From positions 806,001 through 870,000 of the forward strand of contig JAQGEQ010000380.1 of assembly GCA_034620365.1 (NCBI GenBank): 64,000 nt of DNA, in the 5' to 3' direction. A program made the position numbers and the translations under genes. Below, piece by piece: positions 11,831 to 24,800 of the stretch. The stretch is from Pegea sp. RAD2-039 (taxonomy: Eukaryota > Chordata > Thaliacea > Salpida > Salpidae). Numbering within the stretch: the first letter of the stretch is position 1; the number at the start of each line of letters is the position of its first letter. The notes below the pieces were generated by a model. It was given only the letters and a program-made list of their open reading frames with translations. It had not been told where the DNA came from and did not search any database.

Positions 11831-12121
11831 ATGGATGAATCTCTTAACATTCATCTTGATGCCACTTTCAACAGTACCAATACTTCAGGAGTAATCCTTG
11901 CTGATAACCAAGGTCACTGTATAGGAAAGAGGGGTATTGTAAATGAAAAACTAGCTGGACAAATTGCTTCTTTTCATAATGATTCTCTTTCACTATGGGA
12001 TCAAGCAAAACCAATTATTGTTATTGAGATGGAAAGTCCTAACAACAAGAATAATAAAAAGAAAGTTATTGTCACAAGCATGACTTCTAAACTCTGTACT
12101 GCTATTATTAAGAATGAATAA
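11831..12121 (+). CDS. LAMTOR5: Ragulator complex protein LAMTOR5
   Basis: A single exon of 96 codons. LAMTOR5 (HBXIP) is a small roadblock-like subunit of the Ragulator complex, which anchors Rag GTPases on lysosomes for mTORC1 activation. The sequence follows the family from end to end: MDESLNIHLDAT at the N-terminus, SGVILADNQGHCIGKRG in the first strand pair, then AGQIASF and a C-terminal strand VIVTSMTSKLCTAI. Length matches the 91-residue short vertebrate form. A lysine-rich insertion (NNKNNKKK) replaces a surface loop. The stop codon overlaps an AATAAA-like sequence and another lies near 12182. The gene is intronless here. Confidence 0.85.
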   Translation: MDESLNIHLDATFNSTNTSGVILADNQGHCIGKRGIVNEKLAGQIASFHNDSLSLWDQAKPIIVIEMESPNNKNNKKKVIVTSMTSKLCTAIIKNE

Positions 12122-13922
12122 AAAGGTTTTTTTTTATAATTTTGTTGTTTATACAATTTCCTTTATATATCCTGAAATCCTAAATAAATTATCGCTTAAA
12201 AATGTTGTTGCTTTTTTCCATTAAAAAAAGTCAGAAAAGTTTCCAATCCTAGTTAGAATTATTTGTAAAAGATCAGTTCAGATACTTAAGCACCTTAAAT
12301 TATAATAGGAATGATGAGTCACTCACTTCTAGCATTATGTTGTATTCCCTATTTCCATTTTTAAATAAGTATTGTGCAAAAAACAAATTGTGTTGTAGAT
12401 ATTTTAATGTGATCAGTTATTTACATAATTACTTTAATAAAATACGAGTTTAACAAAATACTCCCATTCAAATATTTTTCTTTGGTAAGCAGTTGCCAAG
12501 TTATATTAGTTAGTTACCAGCACAGTTATAGCTTTAACGTTAGTTAGGAGTTGTTTCTCTTCAATTATGTCCAAACTTATTGTGAGTTAAATGAAAAATT
12601 GACGAGGTGTTTGAGTCAAACGTTCTGTGTGTAAGCGCGAATAGTCCGTAGAAGCAACAAATAAGTGACTTCAGTAAATAAGAATTTTTAACAACTTTTC
12701 AAAAAAATTTGAGTCGAATTAGGCTAACAACAGAAAATTTGCAAATCTTGTTCGTATCAAAGATTGTTACTTTGCTTTTCTAGAAGCTGAGATGACGCTG
12801 AAACGATAGATGTAAAAAAACTAAATGAAACTTTTGTCTTTCATTTACTAGGGATTGAAATACGACTAATAAAATGAAAACTAATATCAAAGTATCTCTA
12901 CCAAGCTTCGTCTATAAAAAGTTTCAAACAGTTTTTACAAATATTTTAGTCGGATTCAAGGCAGTGTTAGTTAACTTTTTGTTTTATGGCCTTTGCTGAC
13001 AGTGACCGTCAACATAGTTATGTGGTAGTAAATTTTAAGTAATAGATTAAGGGTATAAATAATAAATAACTAACTTATTAAACTTATCGGCATTTAAGGT
13101 TTTAAGGATAAAAATTACCTATAATAAGAATATTTTTGTCCATATAAGTATTATTCTATTTAAATTACTAAATTAATTATATATTTAACGAGCTTTATTG
13201 AACTTTAGACACAAACGGTAATTTTAATAGAAAACCCATAATTTCATCTGAGCATTTTGTACAAAAATAATTTTGGAAGTAATTAGTAGACATAAAAATA
13301 TTGTTTGTATTTATATTTTCAGAAATATTTTTTGTATTTGACTAATTCATAATTTGGCCAACAAATTTATAAATTGGATAATTTTACAAAAAAATTATTA
13401 CTTAAAAAAAAATTATTAATTTTAAATATCTGAATTGTATTTATTGTTTACTAATGAAATAAAAGTAAGTATACTTGAATTGTTATAGATACTCTATTTA
13501 TTTTTTAATTATTATTCAAAACTATAAAAACTATAGATTTTCTTTGCCAATTGTAATAATAATTGCTTATATTAAATATTGTGGAATGTTAAACTTTTAA
13601 AATTATCATTTATAGAAATAGTTATATTGTAATAGTTATAAGTCAATAACTTTATAATATATATTTTAATTACTATTAATTTCAATCTATTAATTATTAT
13701 TACTTATACCTTATAATATAACGAATTTTTTAAAGGTGTATTTTTGTGTTTTGAATTTATATTTATAAGCAAGATTATAAAAATAAGCTTTGTTTCTTTT
13801 ATTAGTTTGCTTTTTAAGTAACATTAATTAAAATCAATTTGAACAATCTAATTATCTCACTACCAAATGTCTATTTTATGATAACTTTCAAAAGCTTCTA
13901 CTGCTAATAAGTTTTTAGATAA
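12122..13922. other. AT-rich intergenic stretch
   Basis: No coding exon was supported. The 12500-13000 part is slightly less AT-rich but every frame is broken. The acceptor-like gtttttag at 13918 lies four bases before the SLC30A6 ATG. Confidence 0.45.
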
Positions 13923-15878
13923 ATGGAAAATTATTATAATAGTCAACTAAATGGTAGAATGGTTGAAAAAGAAGGTAGTGGAAAAGGAAGTTATACTGTT
14001 CTCAGTATAGATCCTGAATCAGGTTGGTTGAAATTTATATATGAATACAAATGATAAATATATAAATAGCTTACATATTAAACATTTCTGAATTTTAGAT
14101 TTTGATTTGAGTGGTAACAACCAACGAATGAACAACTTACTGACTGTAAGTTGGATGTTGATGTTTGTAAATATGCCAATATATTGATATCTATAGGTAC
14201 CAATTCACCCTTTCCAAAAAAAGAATAAGACATTTTATCACCGCATGAAGTCAATTGTGAAGCTAGTTTCAAATGTCAAAGAAACCAGAAAAATAATTTG
14301 TTTAGTTTCAGTAAACATCCTGCTTCTTGTTCTAACAAACTCCTGGTGTAGCTCAAGTGATAGCATAGGTAGCTAGTTCACACCTTTCTTCACATTTTAA
14401 TGGGATTTATCTTTTTCTGATCAATTGCTTACAGCGCTTCGAGCGTTAATGCTTCTACTCGCATTTGAAGTGACGTCACTACTAATTGCCATCATTTCCA
14501 TTGTGTATGACGTCAGAGAAAAAGATAAATTGATATTGAACAACTACAAGAGATCCGAGACATTACTGGTATTCTCATCTTTAATGTTCATCATGGTTGG
14601 AACAATCTTTATCTTGAAAGAGTGTTTGATTAGGTCAGATGCTCTTTTACATTTCATCTTCTAATCTTTTACAACTTCAGATCTTTTCATCAACCTCCAG
14701 TAATCATCACAAATCTCTTCTTTGTTCCGTTCCTTCTCTTCTCATTTCACATCATCAAAATGTTGCTGCTTGAAGTACCCCCTCTAGTGTCCGTATATCA
14801 AGGTACCGAGATCTTCTTGACTCTCTTCTCATCCAACAAGTTCTTCTTTTAGCTTCATCATCATCTTTACTTCAAGAGCACATCTCAGACATGTCAAATT
14901 CTATCTGTAGTCTTCTTCCTCCTCTTTCACGAATCTTCAAGCCTCGTATGGATCCCTTCCTCATCATGACTTTATCTGCAACTATGATTTGCTTCGTTGC
15001 CAACCTTCTGATCGAGATAGAGTGAGTGACGTCATTCATATGACGTCATCGTCACCATCAACTGTTTTGCAGCTCTTTCTATTTCGCCGATACAATCGCT
15101 GCGTTGCTCATAGCAACCACTATCATCGGATGCGTGTGGCCATTAGCAACGTGTAGCGGTCTTGTGCTTCTAAACACAATTCCTCCTTACGTCATAGGCC
15201 AGTTAGACAAGTTACTAAGTGAAGCACAAACACTTGGTTAGTGCATCCGTACATCAAGACGGTTCCTTCATCTCTTACAGATTTCTTATAGATGGTGTCT
15301 TGGAGATTAGAAATGAGAAGATTCATACAGTGGCTTTGAGTAGGAAACAAGGAAGTAAAGATGTGAATAGTTTCGGATTGATCTTGTGTGGAAGAATCGA
15401 TGTAAGAGTCAGAAGAGATTCTGATATTCAAATGGTCTTAGCTCATGTCTATAACAAACTTTCGCAGCTGATTGGACAGTTGACAATACAAGTAAGTTGT
15501 TGTTGTCAGTTTGTTGTAGTTAGTTTGTTGTAGTTAGTTTGTTGTTGCTAATTTATTGTTGACTTTTTGAAGGTTATCAAGGACGAATGGTCTACTCCAA
15601 AACTTTCTGCAAGTCCAGCGGTGAAACTAAGCAACAAACCTATAGCTACTGTAGCTCCATATCAACCCACATCAGCTTTTGATTTTACTGATTCTTCTTT
15701 TGTAATGAAACCTTCTCATTTTATTCGAACTGAAATCAAATCCTCAACTTCTTCAGCTGGTGATAATATCGTCAAAATGTTTCGTAATGCTGGCTATAAA
15801 CTACCCCCTTCTCGGCAAGCAGGAGCTTCGAACTCATATAACATTCATCATTACAACTCAACTAGCTACCCAAAGTGA
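13923..15878 (+). CDS. SLC30A6: Zinc transporter 6 (SLC30A6, cation diffusion facilitator)
   Basis: Exons: 13923-14022, 14099-14145, 14197-14368, 14435-14633, 14681-14802, 14853-15021, 15073-15236, 15292-15491, 15573-15878; 492 residues, all phases consistent. ZnT6 is a Golgi membrane partner that pairs with ZnT5 to load zinc into secretory enzymes. Exons 3-7 give about six membrane segments with family blocks: ILLLVLTNSWCSSSDS, the long helix ending FILKECLIR, YFADTIAALL, and PPYVIGQLDKL. Exon 8 is the cytosolic domain with GVLEIRNEKIHTV and RIDVRVRRDSDIQMVLAHV. The last exon is a Ser/Pro-rich tail. The zinc-site HxxxD motif of active ZnTs is not seen in the helix ending LIEIED, as is known for ZnT6, so it should be an auxiliary subunit. 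Four TGACGTCA copies lie in the gene. Confidence 0.93.
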
Positions 15879-16506
15879 TGCCAAAATAGAAAAAAGCCAT
15901 TTTGTTACGTAATTTTTTGTGAATCTTATGAAGCAATGTTTTGCCGCCTGTATTTACTGTAGAAGCTTTTTAGTGATTAAATTTATCTGACAAATTATTT
16001 GAGAGATGTTTTACTGAGTCTGGAAGAAGATTCAGTCAAAATATTGAGAGATTTTAGGGAATAAAAAAAAAGCTTTCTTATTTAAAAGCAAATTTAAAGA
16101 GAAACTTTTTTCTTCTAACATTCTCGTTAAAAAAATTTCTTTAATTAATTCTTTATGAATCAGACTTAATGAGATTTAAACAACTTTACTGAAATGTTGT
16201 TGTACTTACATGACAAGCAGTTTAGACTTTCAATTAACTTTGATAGATGAAAATTAGATCAGATTTGTTAGTTGGTTGTTGTTGCTTAGGTAGAAATGTT
16301 TACATTTGAAGAAATGAAATCCAGTTTTTTGTAAATAATTTTATTAGTTGAGTAAATTATTAAAAAAACTAATGTCAGGTTGCCAAATGTAAAAACTCAT
16401 CTAACTTCTATCATTAATGATCCGGACACTATTCATAAAGACGAGAAAAGCGTTAACGTCACCGGTTACATAGCAACAACTTCGATGTAATCAATGAGTG
16501 GTTGAA
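15879..16506. other. Intergenic between SLC30A6 and the NCAM-like gene
   Basis: Presumably holds the 3' UTR of SLC30A6 and the promoter of the NCAM-like gene. No specific element was recognised. Confidence 0.45.
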
Positions 16507-19500
16507 ATGCTTCCAATATTTTTCAGGTTATTTTCAGCAGCAGCAGCAACAGGATGTTTCAAATTACTTTCTACTTCTTTCTTTTTTTTACTTCTGGTAA
16601 CCTCTACTTGTTCTAAATTCAATTTGAATATCAAAGTTGTTTCAGTATCGGGAAATTCCCTTTTCATACTACCTGATTATGACATTGTTCGTCCCGCTGG
16701 TGATGACGTGTTGCTAACATGCAAGACATTCAGTGACCACGTGACCAATTTGACATGGTTATTTAAGGGTCAACCCTTGTCCACCAACCAGCGCCAAGTA
16801 AAACAAAAGGCTTGTTGATGACGTCACTCGTTGATGACGCATGATGCAGAGATGGAAAAGTAGACGATGGAAAGGTGGTGACGAAACGAAGCTTCAGCTA
16901 CGAGTTAGTGACGTCACAGTGGCTGATAATGGTTGCTACACTTGTGTGGGTTTGTCGAAGATGAAGATGAAGTTGGAAGCGATGAAACAAGTGACGGTGG
17001 TTGGTAGGTGAAAGGTCAAGTTGAAATCAAAAGTTAGATGTTTGTTGTTTAGTGAAAGTCAATTTGCAAGAAACTTCTCGAGTTCAGATTTTTGTTGAGG
17101 GCAAAAGTGCGCACATTTTATGCAAATTTCAGGGGAATCCCACTCCTATTATCACGTGGATGACACCTTATTCCACTGATGACGTCATCATCGCACCACA
17201 GCACTCTTGTATGTCATCTAGTGGTTAGCCTGCTTCTAATAGTTAAAGTAGATGACGTCACAGATGCTGGATCAAGTGAGTTGGTCATCGACGTCATCAC
17301 TTTGCGCCACGCAGGCGACTACATATGCCGAGGTGTACAAGAACGTGACGGATACACAGACGAGAAAATGATAGAAGTCATCGTGCAATGTGACGTCATA
17401 AAGTCTAGATAATGTCAACTCGACGATTTTAAGTGTTCACAGATTCCGCGAGAAATTGTACAATTGAAGGACCTCATCAAATTGTTAAAAGAAGCGATTC
17501 AAAGATGAGATGTCGAGCGGACGCGATTCCTTCTCCGAATTACTCGTTAGTTGAACTTCTGTGATTGGCTGATCATTAAAAGTTGAATCTTTTAGCTGGT
17601 ATCGATTAGAAACATCGGGAAGAAAATCATTACTTCTCACCAACTTCTCAACTCTTGATTTAAGTTTGTATCACTTTCAATTCAACTTCTCACTTCTGAT
17701 TAGTCAATTGTGATCAGGTGATCTAAACTCTGGAGGAAAGATTATTTGTGAAGCTTCTAATCATTTAGGATCGGATTCAGCATCAATTGATCTTCAAATA
17801 TACAGTCTGTGATCTTCACATCTTCATCTTTGTTTATCAGCTCTTTCACAGTCCCGCCGTACATCACGCGTGTGACGTCATCAGTGACATGCATCGAAGG
17901 AAGATCAGTTGTGATGTCATGCGAGGCAAAAGGAGTCCCGCAGCCCAAAATCGCGATCTTGCCGACTCAAGATGACACAAAGAAGATCTCTGATTGGTCG
18001 ATTTCAAAGAGTGAAAGCGCAACGACGTTGAAGATGAATCGATGTCATAAAGGCGATTCCACAAATCTTACTTGTCGCGCTAGTAGCGTTGCCGGTAGCA
18101 GCGAGAAACTTCTTCATCTTGATGTTCTTTGTGAGTTGAGATCTTCTTCTATTTGATCTTTTATATCTTGGATTAGATCCACCAGTTGATGAAAGTCAGA
18201 AGGAAGTGGAAACATGTGTAGGAAGTTTAGTGACGTTGATATGTAACGTGGACGCCATGCCGACGCCACATCGTCACTGGCACCTCGAAGGTTTGTGACG
18301 TCATCACTGCGCGCTTACTAACCAAAATGTTGAAGGTAGAGACGAAGATTTAAGAAATCTCGAAGGTTTCGCGATTAGTGACGACGCATCGACGCTTAAG
18401 GTAGTAATCACGTGATAAGCTATCAACTAATCATTTATGGTCGAATAGATGCGTGTGGTTGCTGATGATTTCAACAACGCGTTCATTTGTAACTCTAGCA
18501 ACCAATTAGGCTCTACACAAACGCGCTACCTGCTTCTCGCTCCTTTGATCCCAAAACCGCTTCATCAAATCCTGGTAGCTCTTCGCACAGAAATCACTGA
18601 TGCGTGTCCAAACTAGAAATTACAGATCACCAATTTGACGATGACACGCGTTTCTATGGAGCTAGATATCAAAAATCACTCTCACTCCCGCTTCTATGTA
18701 ATCGTTACTAACAGCAGTAATGACGTCATCATGGAAGATCTCATAGAGACTAGATTGTTTGAAATGAAGGGATTAAGTGATTCTAGTAATTATACAGTCA
18801 CAGCTGCTATTGTCAACTGTAATGGGATAAAAGGTGAAGAAAAAAGACTTCAATTTATCACCAAAGCTCTGAGTGAGTCTTACTAATAAACAGATGTTGA
18901 TCTTACTGATGTTGATCTTACTGATGTTGATCTTACCGATGTTGATCTTACTGATGTTGATTTTACTGATGTTGATCTTACTGATGTTGATCTTACTGAT
19001 GTTGATTTTACTGATGTTTTGTTTTATCATTAGCCAAACCTACTCTGCTTCTCTACAATTTCTTCAATGAAAGTTTTGAGAATTTCTCGATCAGCTGGCA
19101 GCTAAATGAAGAGGAACAAATCAATCAGATTAATCTCAAATATTCTGAATTGACGGGAGATAAAAAGGATAAGAAATTTACGTTTAATAAACACCACGAA
19201 GTATTTCGTGATAAAAGCTTTCTGTTACCAGGTACAAGTTATAAAATTTTTCATTTTCTGATTAGTTTTTTGTAGGTTTGAAGCAAAATCAAGAATATGA
19301 GATTCGAATAACTGCTGTGAATAAAATGGGTTTTTTGACCAAAGTCGATATATTTATGACCCCAAGTAAGCAATATTGTCTAAAATTTATCTGACCTCTA
19401 ACATTTGGTTGCAGTGAGAATGTTGTTATCATCAAATATTCCAGTTTCTCCATTTGAAAGGTTTCTTACGGTTCCAAATATCAGTTACGTCATCATAATC

Positions 19501-19674
19501 ATCATTATAGTGTTCGTACTGATTGGTTGGTTACAGATTGACAGTTTGAAGCAAATATCAGTTTTTTAATCGTTTACAGACCTCATTTGCTGCCTTTTTC
19601 AGCAATGTGGGTTTCTTCACGGCTTAAGATCTTTCTTTTGTGGAAAGTCTTCTGCAGCTGATGACGTTTTGTGA
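16507..19674 (+). CDS. NCAM: NCAM/Fasciclin II-type cell adhesion molecule (5 Ig, 2 FN3, one TM)
   Basis: Exons: 16507-16797, 16850-17003, 17053-17208, 17243-17389, 17443-17545, 17596-17663, 17718-17804, 17852-18130, 18177-18290, 18336-18400, 18449-18574, 18626-18872, 19034-19231, 19276-19365, 19415-19525, 19580-19674; 776 residues. NCAM proteins mediate homophilic neuronal adhesion. A signal peptide occupies roughly residues 1-38. Five Ig domains follow (about 45-148, 150-249, 255-336, 338-428, 430-530), with Cys pairs such as LLTCKTF with ADNGCYTC, and HILCKFQGNP with AGDYICRG. Two FN3 domains span about 530-612 and 613-708. A membrane helix rich in Ile (YVIIIIIIVFVLIG) ends near 745 and a Cys-rich tail of about 30 residues follows. 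Ig4 seems to lack the core Trp. Some donors are weak, but phase holds throughout. The order of domains is that of NCAM; other IgSF molecules with this order remain possible. Confidence 0.85.
18894..19018. repeat. 15-bp minisatellite in intron 12 of the NCAM-like gene
   Basis: Eight tandem copies of ATGTTGATCTTACTG (variants with TTTTACTG or CTTACCG) fill most of the 161-nt intron between exons 12 and 13. The intron is about three times longer than its neighbours solely because of this array. Confidence 0.92.
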
Positions 19675-21822
19675 GTTTAAAGGCTTCAGCTGGAAAATAT
19701 TCAATTTTAGATAAAAGAAATTAGAATTTTTGTGAAATGGTAAATTAAATGCATGAAATTATAATGATAAAAAATATTAAAGCAACTTGAAACTTCGCGT
19801 TTGGAATCTTTTATTATTTTTTAAACTGATAAATCTTTGTACCAATCATACAAAAAAGAGTGAATTAAATCACCAACTCTAATTTCAATTTTGTATCAAA
19901 TATATTTCTGTAAAATTTCAATCCAATTTTTCGGAATATCTTTGAAAATTTGTTTAAAGATTACTTTAAAATCTTCATCACTTTTTTGGCTATGAACGTT
20001 AATTTATGAACAGCTAATTAATCAACAAACTTTTGCAGTAAGATTTGAAAGTTTTAGATAAAATAGTTATTTAAGAACTAACGTTTTCAATCAAGATAAT
20101 AATTATAAAAGTTTAAAAATAAAAGTTGTTTGTAGAGTTACTACTGTAATTGAAGATTAAAATTCTTGATAATATTTGCTCAAAAAATCTCTAAACAAAA
20201 TTAAAACTGATTCCTCAACATCTAGACATCAGCTATATTAATATTCTTCAAAGATATTAAATATAATGAAGCTTATTTTAATGGTGGACACAACAAACTC
20301 GAATAAAGAATAAAACCGACCAACTTTGCGTATTTTATTACTGAAACTTTCTAACAATATCTTCAAATTAAACATTACAACTATTTTATACAAAAATTTC
20401 TTAAACAAAATTGATTTGATAATTAAAAGGTGGATTAAATCAACTTTGCTGATACTTTTTAGGGTTAGATTTAAACTTAACCTCTTTCATTACTTATAAA
20501 AGAAGAGCAAATAAAAATATTGTTGTTAAATGCTAATAAAAATCCAAGAATTTAAATCTATTTTTCTTTATTTACAAAAATAACCCGAAATTCAAACCAG
20601 TTGAAAAGTGAATTTGGTTATCATCATATTAAAACATTTTCAGCTTATTATTCTACTACTTTTGAAACAAAGTCTAAATTTAGGTTGTAAACTTTCACTA
20701 AAACTATTTTCAAACTTCAACACCAAAAGTTATTCATCATTTTAAAGAACTCAAGATCGCCCTCAAACCAGAAGCTTTAATAAAACATTCTCTCACCAGA
20801 AGACTTGTAATCTTTTTGAGCCAGAAAAAAGTTTCAGATAAAAATGAATAACTTTTGTTGTTATCAGATCAGTAAAGAAATCAAAAACGTAAAGACATGA
20901 AAATAGTTCAGAATATTTCTGTAGAACAAATAAATCTTTCTTTAAGATGTTTGTAGATGCTCAGATTTAAACTTTAGTTTAGAGATTGTTAGAATTATAT
21001 TGGATAACATTTAACTAAATTATCTTTGATATTTTATCAAAAACATTTAATAAGTAAATAAATACTATGATTTAATTAAATTCTTTCATTAATTTACTTT
21101 CAAAAAGTTTAAATTTTTGATTAAACTTGAATGGAAGATCATTTACAGTTAACAAAATTAAAATTTTCTAATAACAAATTATCTTTATAAAGAGATAGAA
21201 ATTCTTGTTTTATGTTTGGTATTTCAAAATTCTTATAATCTTTTTATAAAAAGAAATATAAACTTTAAATTCCTAAAAATATTAAAACAAACCATTGAGC
21301 TTTTTTAATTCTTAGTTATGTTGAGGCAAGATAAATCAATTTTGTGGAGCTTAATTTCGTTTGCTGGGAATTAAAGATATGAATCCAATCTAGTTAGATT
21401 TGTTTTTACTTAAATATAGAGAGTCAGTAAAACTTTTTAAGGATATGTTAACGCAAAGTACTAACTATTATGCTTGCTTCTTTTTAAATAATGTTCAAGT
21501 AATGTTTTGATCAATTTCTAAATTGGGTTGTTAGCTGCAACGTTTGTTATTGGATCAAATAATTATCTTATCTCTAAAATTACTTTAGAAAAAATTCAAA
21601 TATATTCCATCAGCTTAGAACGATTGATTCAAATCTCGATTTTAAACTACATTCCATTGGAAACAGAAGCTACTACGACATCTATGTGACGTCATCAACT
21701 GATGAAATATTTACTACTAATGATTGAAACTAAAACTTTATTTTGGAACTTTAAAAATGTTTCTAATTTTTAGGTTGAAGATGAAAATTAGTAATTTATT
21801 ATTTGCAACTTTTTAGTTCATT
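19675..21822. other. AT-rich intergenic stretch
   Basis: About 2.1 kb without a supported exon. It holds one isolated TGACGTCA at 21687 and an acceptor-like aactttttag ending at 21816, six bases before the synapsin ATG. Confidence 0.45.
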
Positions 21823-24800
21823 ATGTCTACTGTCCAATCAGCAATGAGCTTTCTGCGTCGACGCTTCTCTGATAACAACGTTGCCAGTGACAACCATGTT
21901 TCAAGCGGTTACATGGTGGACAGTGACAAGGAAACAAAAAACCCAAAAAGTGAAAAGCAACAGAATAGTGAGAAATCAGTTGAAACGAGGCTTCGTGTCT
22001 TTAATAAATTTTTAAAAGGTGGTTTTTTCGCATCTTTCTCATCCGAAAATCCTCTTATGAAGTTGAAGTCAAGAACGATTGACGACAAGAAAGTACTTTT
22101 GGTGATTGACGACCAACACACGGATTGGTGAATTAAAATATTCAATGAAAGTTGAAGTTGATCGTTTAATTGTTTAAAGGAAGAAATACTTTAATGGAAA
22201 GAAGATTGCAGTTGAACTAAATATCAAAGTCGAACAGGTTTTTTAGTTTTGATTCACTTTGTTAAAGATGCATCAATGTTTTGCTTCACTAAATACAATC
22301 TCTCGGTGTATGATTTTTTATACTCGAAAAATTGTAGTTTGAAATAATTTACAAATTTTTAAAGCAAAACCGTTTACTTCAGAGTGAATTTCACGAAATT
22401 AATATATCAAGTTGTAGTATCGAAGGTGCAACTGTTGACATCAACGCATACAGGAATGGAAACAGAGTTATTAGGTTCTTATTTCATTTTTGTTGTTAAT
22501 ATTGTTATAAATTATTGATAAGATTTAAGCATTTAGAAAACTTTAAAAACTTTTATTTTATAAAAGATGATTTTATTTTAATTCAAAATTTCTGCTTCAT
22601 TTTCAAAATGGATTTTTTCATTTATTATTTCAAAATATTACAATTTCTTTGGCTTCAACTCAACTATTTTATGATCGAAAATCGATTTGATAGTTTTTAC
22701 AGCACTTTAAAGTCTAAACACACTTTTTAATTCGATCGATTCTAAAAGAAATTTTTGCAAGTGTAGCTTACTAGTTTCATTTTTAAAAGTTTCTTTAAAA
22801 TAACGTTTACAGACAGCTAATCAATAATTTGTTTTTTAATTTCACGGTTTAAAGCCTCTTAGGTTTCAACTTGTGTCTTCTTTCAGATCGTTTAATCCTC
22901 ATTTTCTACTAATTCGTCAAGTAGCAAAATCTATGAGTGAATGTAAAGACTTCACTAACTTGATTATTGGCTTCAAACACGCCGCCATACCAGCAGTCAA
23001 CTCCTTACACTCACAATACAACTTTATGGATAAGCCGTGGACAGTGAGCTCTTTGGTTTAATTACTTCAAACTTCTGATAAAAGTTAAAGACTAATATTC
23101 ATTTATTTGGCGCACCAGAGAATAGATTATAAACCTATTTAAGGACGAAATAATATGAAGGCAGAGAAATAATGAAAATGTCAAAGTTACCGCAGTTTCT
23201 TGTGGTTCAGAGGTCTCTGAATATTTTAAGAGGGAACCCAGCTCATAATAAAGATTTCTTCATTAACCTTTACCGCCCTTTTTCAGTCCTTATCACCTCT
23301 TGTCTTCTTCATTTTTGTCGATATTCTCTTATAGCTGATTCACAGTATAGATGTAAATATAAAACTGTAACTGATGTAAGAGAAGAAAACTTAATGAAAA
23401 TGAAAAGTGATATTTCATGTTCTAAAGATAAACCAAAAATGATTAAATAGCGAACGATTCCTTTCTGGATTGAGTTCCGATTTATCAGCAGACTCATTAA
23501 GAGCTTGCCAGAAGCATTGTAAATTATCGATGTGTGGTAAAAAGTTCTTTGGCCGCCTGTAGTTGGTTACTACTGGTGGTTGGCTGGCTGCTATTAATTA
23601 GAATAACAAAAGTCAAAGTTTTTCTGAGTTACCATTTGGGAATCTTAAGATAAATTCATTATTTCAAAATGATTAAGAAAATTTTAAAAGTTCTTTAATT
23701 AGTTAGAAAAGCTGAATTCCTTTAAAGTATTTGTACAGCAATACAAATTTACAAATTCTAAATCTTTTGCGATTCTTGTCTGATCTAATGTATAAAGATA
23801 AAGAAAACATGCTTTGTTGAATACTTTGTCTTTTTAATTGGATTTTATATTTATTTGCATTATTTTAAAGTCACATCAGCTTTTCTTGTTTTATCATTAT
23901 TTAGATGTAAAAAAAATGAAAATTTGAACACATTAACGATAGAAGAAGCTGTTTTAATGATTTTAATAACTTTTAGTGAGAGTAAGTAAGACCTTGATAG
24001 ATAGACAAGTGATCCTTCCATTTAAGTCATAGACTCATTTCGACTTGATAGAAAACATAATCTTTATATTCGTGAATAAATTGAGTTTTCCATACATTTA
24101 GATTATTGAAGAAGCAACAAAAATAATCGAGCTTCTGCTGATTAATTATTTTTATTATTATAATAAACTTTAATTAATGGATTTATTTTTCTGCTGTTTT
24201 TCTATAAATATTTCTAGTTAAATGAAAACTTCTTGCAATTGACTTCAAATATTTAAAAAATGTAAAAAATATAAGATTGCTTTAATTACTATTTCAATGA
24301 AAGATTTAAAATACTTCTAAATAATCAATTTTAAAGAAATTCTTAGAAAAAAGTGAAAAAATTTAGTTGATTTTTTTTTAGTTTTCTCAGTTGATTCGTA
24401 TTCAGAAGAAACTTGGAAAAGAAAGTTTTCCTCTCATCCACCAGATCTATTATCCTTCAGCTAGATTAATGGTTGGTAAAAAACTGTTTTAATAAAACTA
24501 ATTAAATTAGTTTCAAATAATACTTGAATGTGGAACGATTTCTATAAAAATGTTGAACAAAAACTTCAGTATAATCATTGATTTTGAGAAGTTTAGCAAC
24601 ATGAATAATTAATATAAGTCTTCAGTATTTCTTTATTCTTTTTACTTAAAAACAGATATAAGGAAGTTGAATTAATAAAATATTTCTTGAAATTATCCGC
24701 TGCACAATTTTAAAGCTGCAAATTCTGAAATTAAATCTTTTATATTTCATCTAATCCTGAATTACTAGCTTCTTATATCAACTCTGTACAAAAATCTGTT

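Larger units (their letters stand above)
6410..21700. other. Domain enriched in the palindrome TGACGTCA
   Basis: By eye I find 22 exact copies of TGACGTCA in the window, all in this interval. Starts: 6417, 6620, 7457, 7493, 7571, 7611, 7641, 7792, 8906, 14471, 14508, 15027, 15041, 16819, 16909, 17180, 17253, 17391, 17873, 18296, 18721, 21687. They fall in exons and introns alike and concentrate in BICDL, SLC30A6 and the NCAM-like gene. Several are extended to GATGACGTCATC. The octamer is the full CRE recognised by CREB/ATF bZIP proteins, but copies inside exons make simple promoter function unlikely. Confidence 0.75.

Noticed and set aside
18773-19070. Open frames of NISKI or LMLIL repeats on both strands
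   Set aside because: They are translations of the 15-bp intronic array of the NCAM-like gene.
23172-23450. 92-codon frame in the large synapsin intron, tested as a nested TIMP gene
   Set aside because: It lacks the N-terminal Cys-x-Cys and the Cys spacing of TIMPs, has no splice partners, and the opposite strand is no better.
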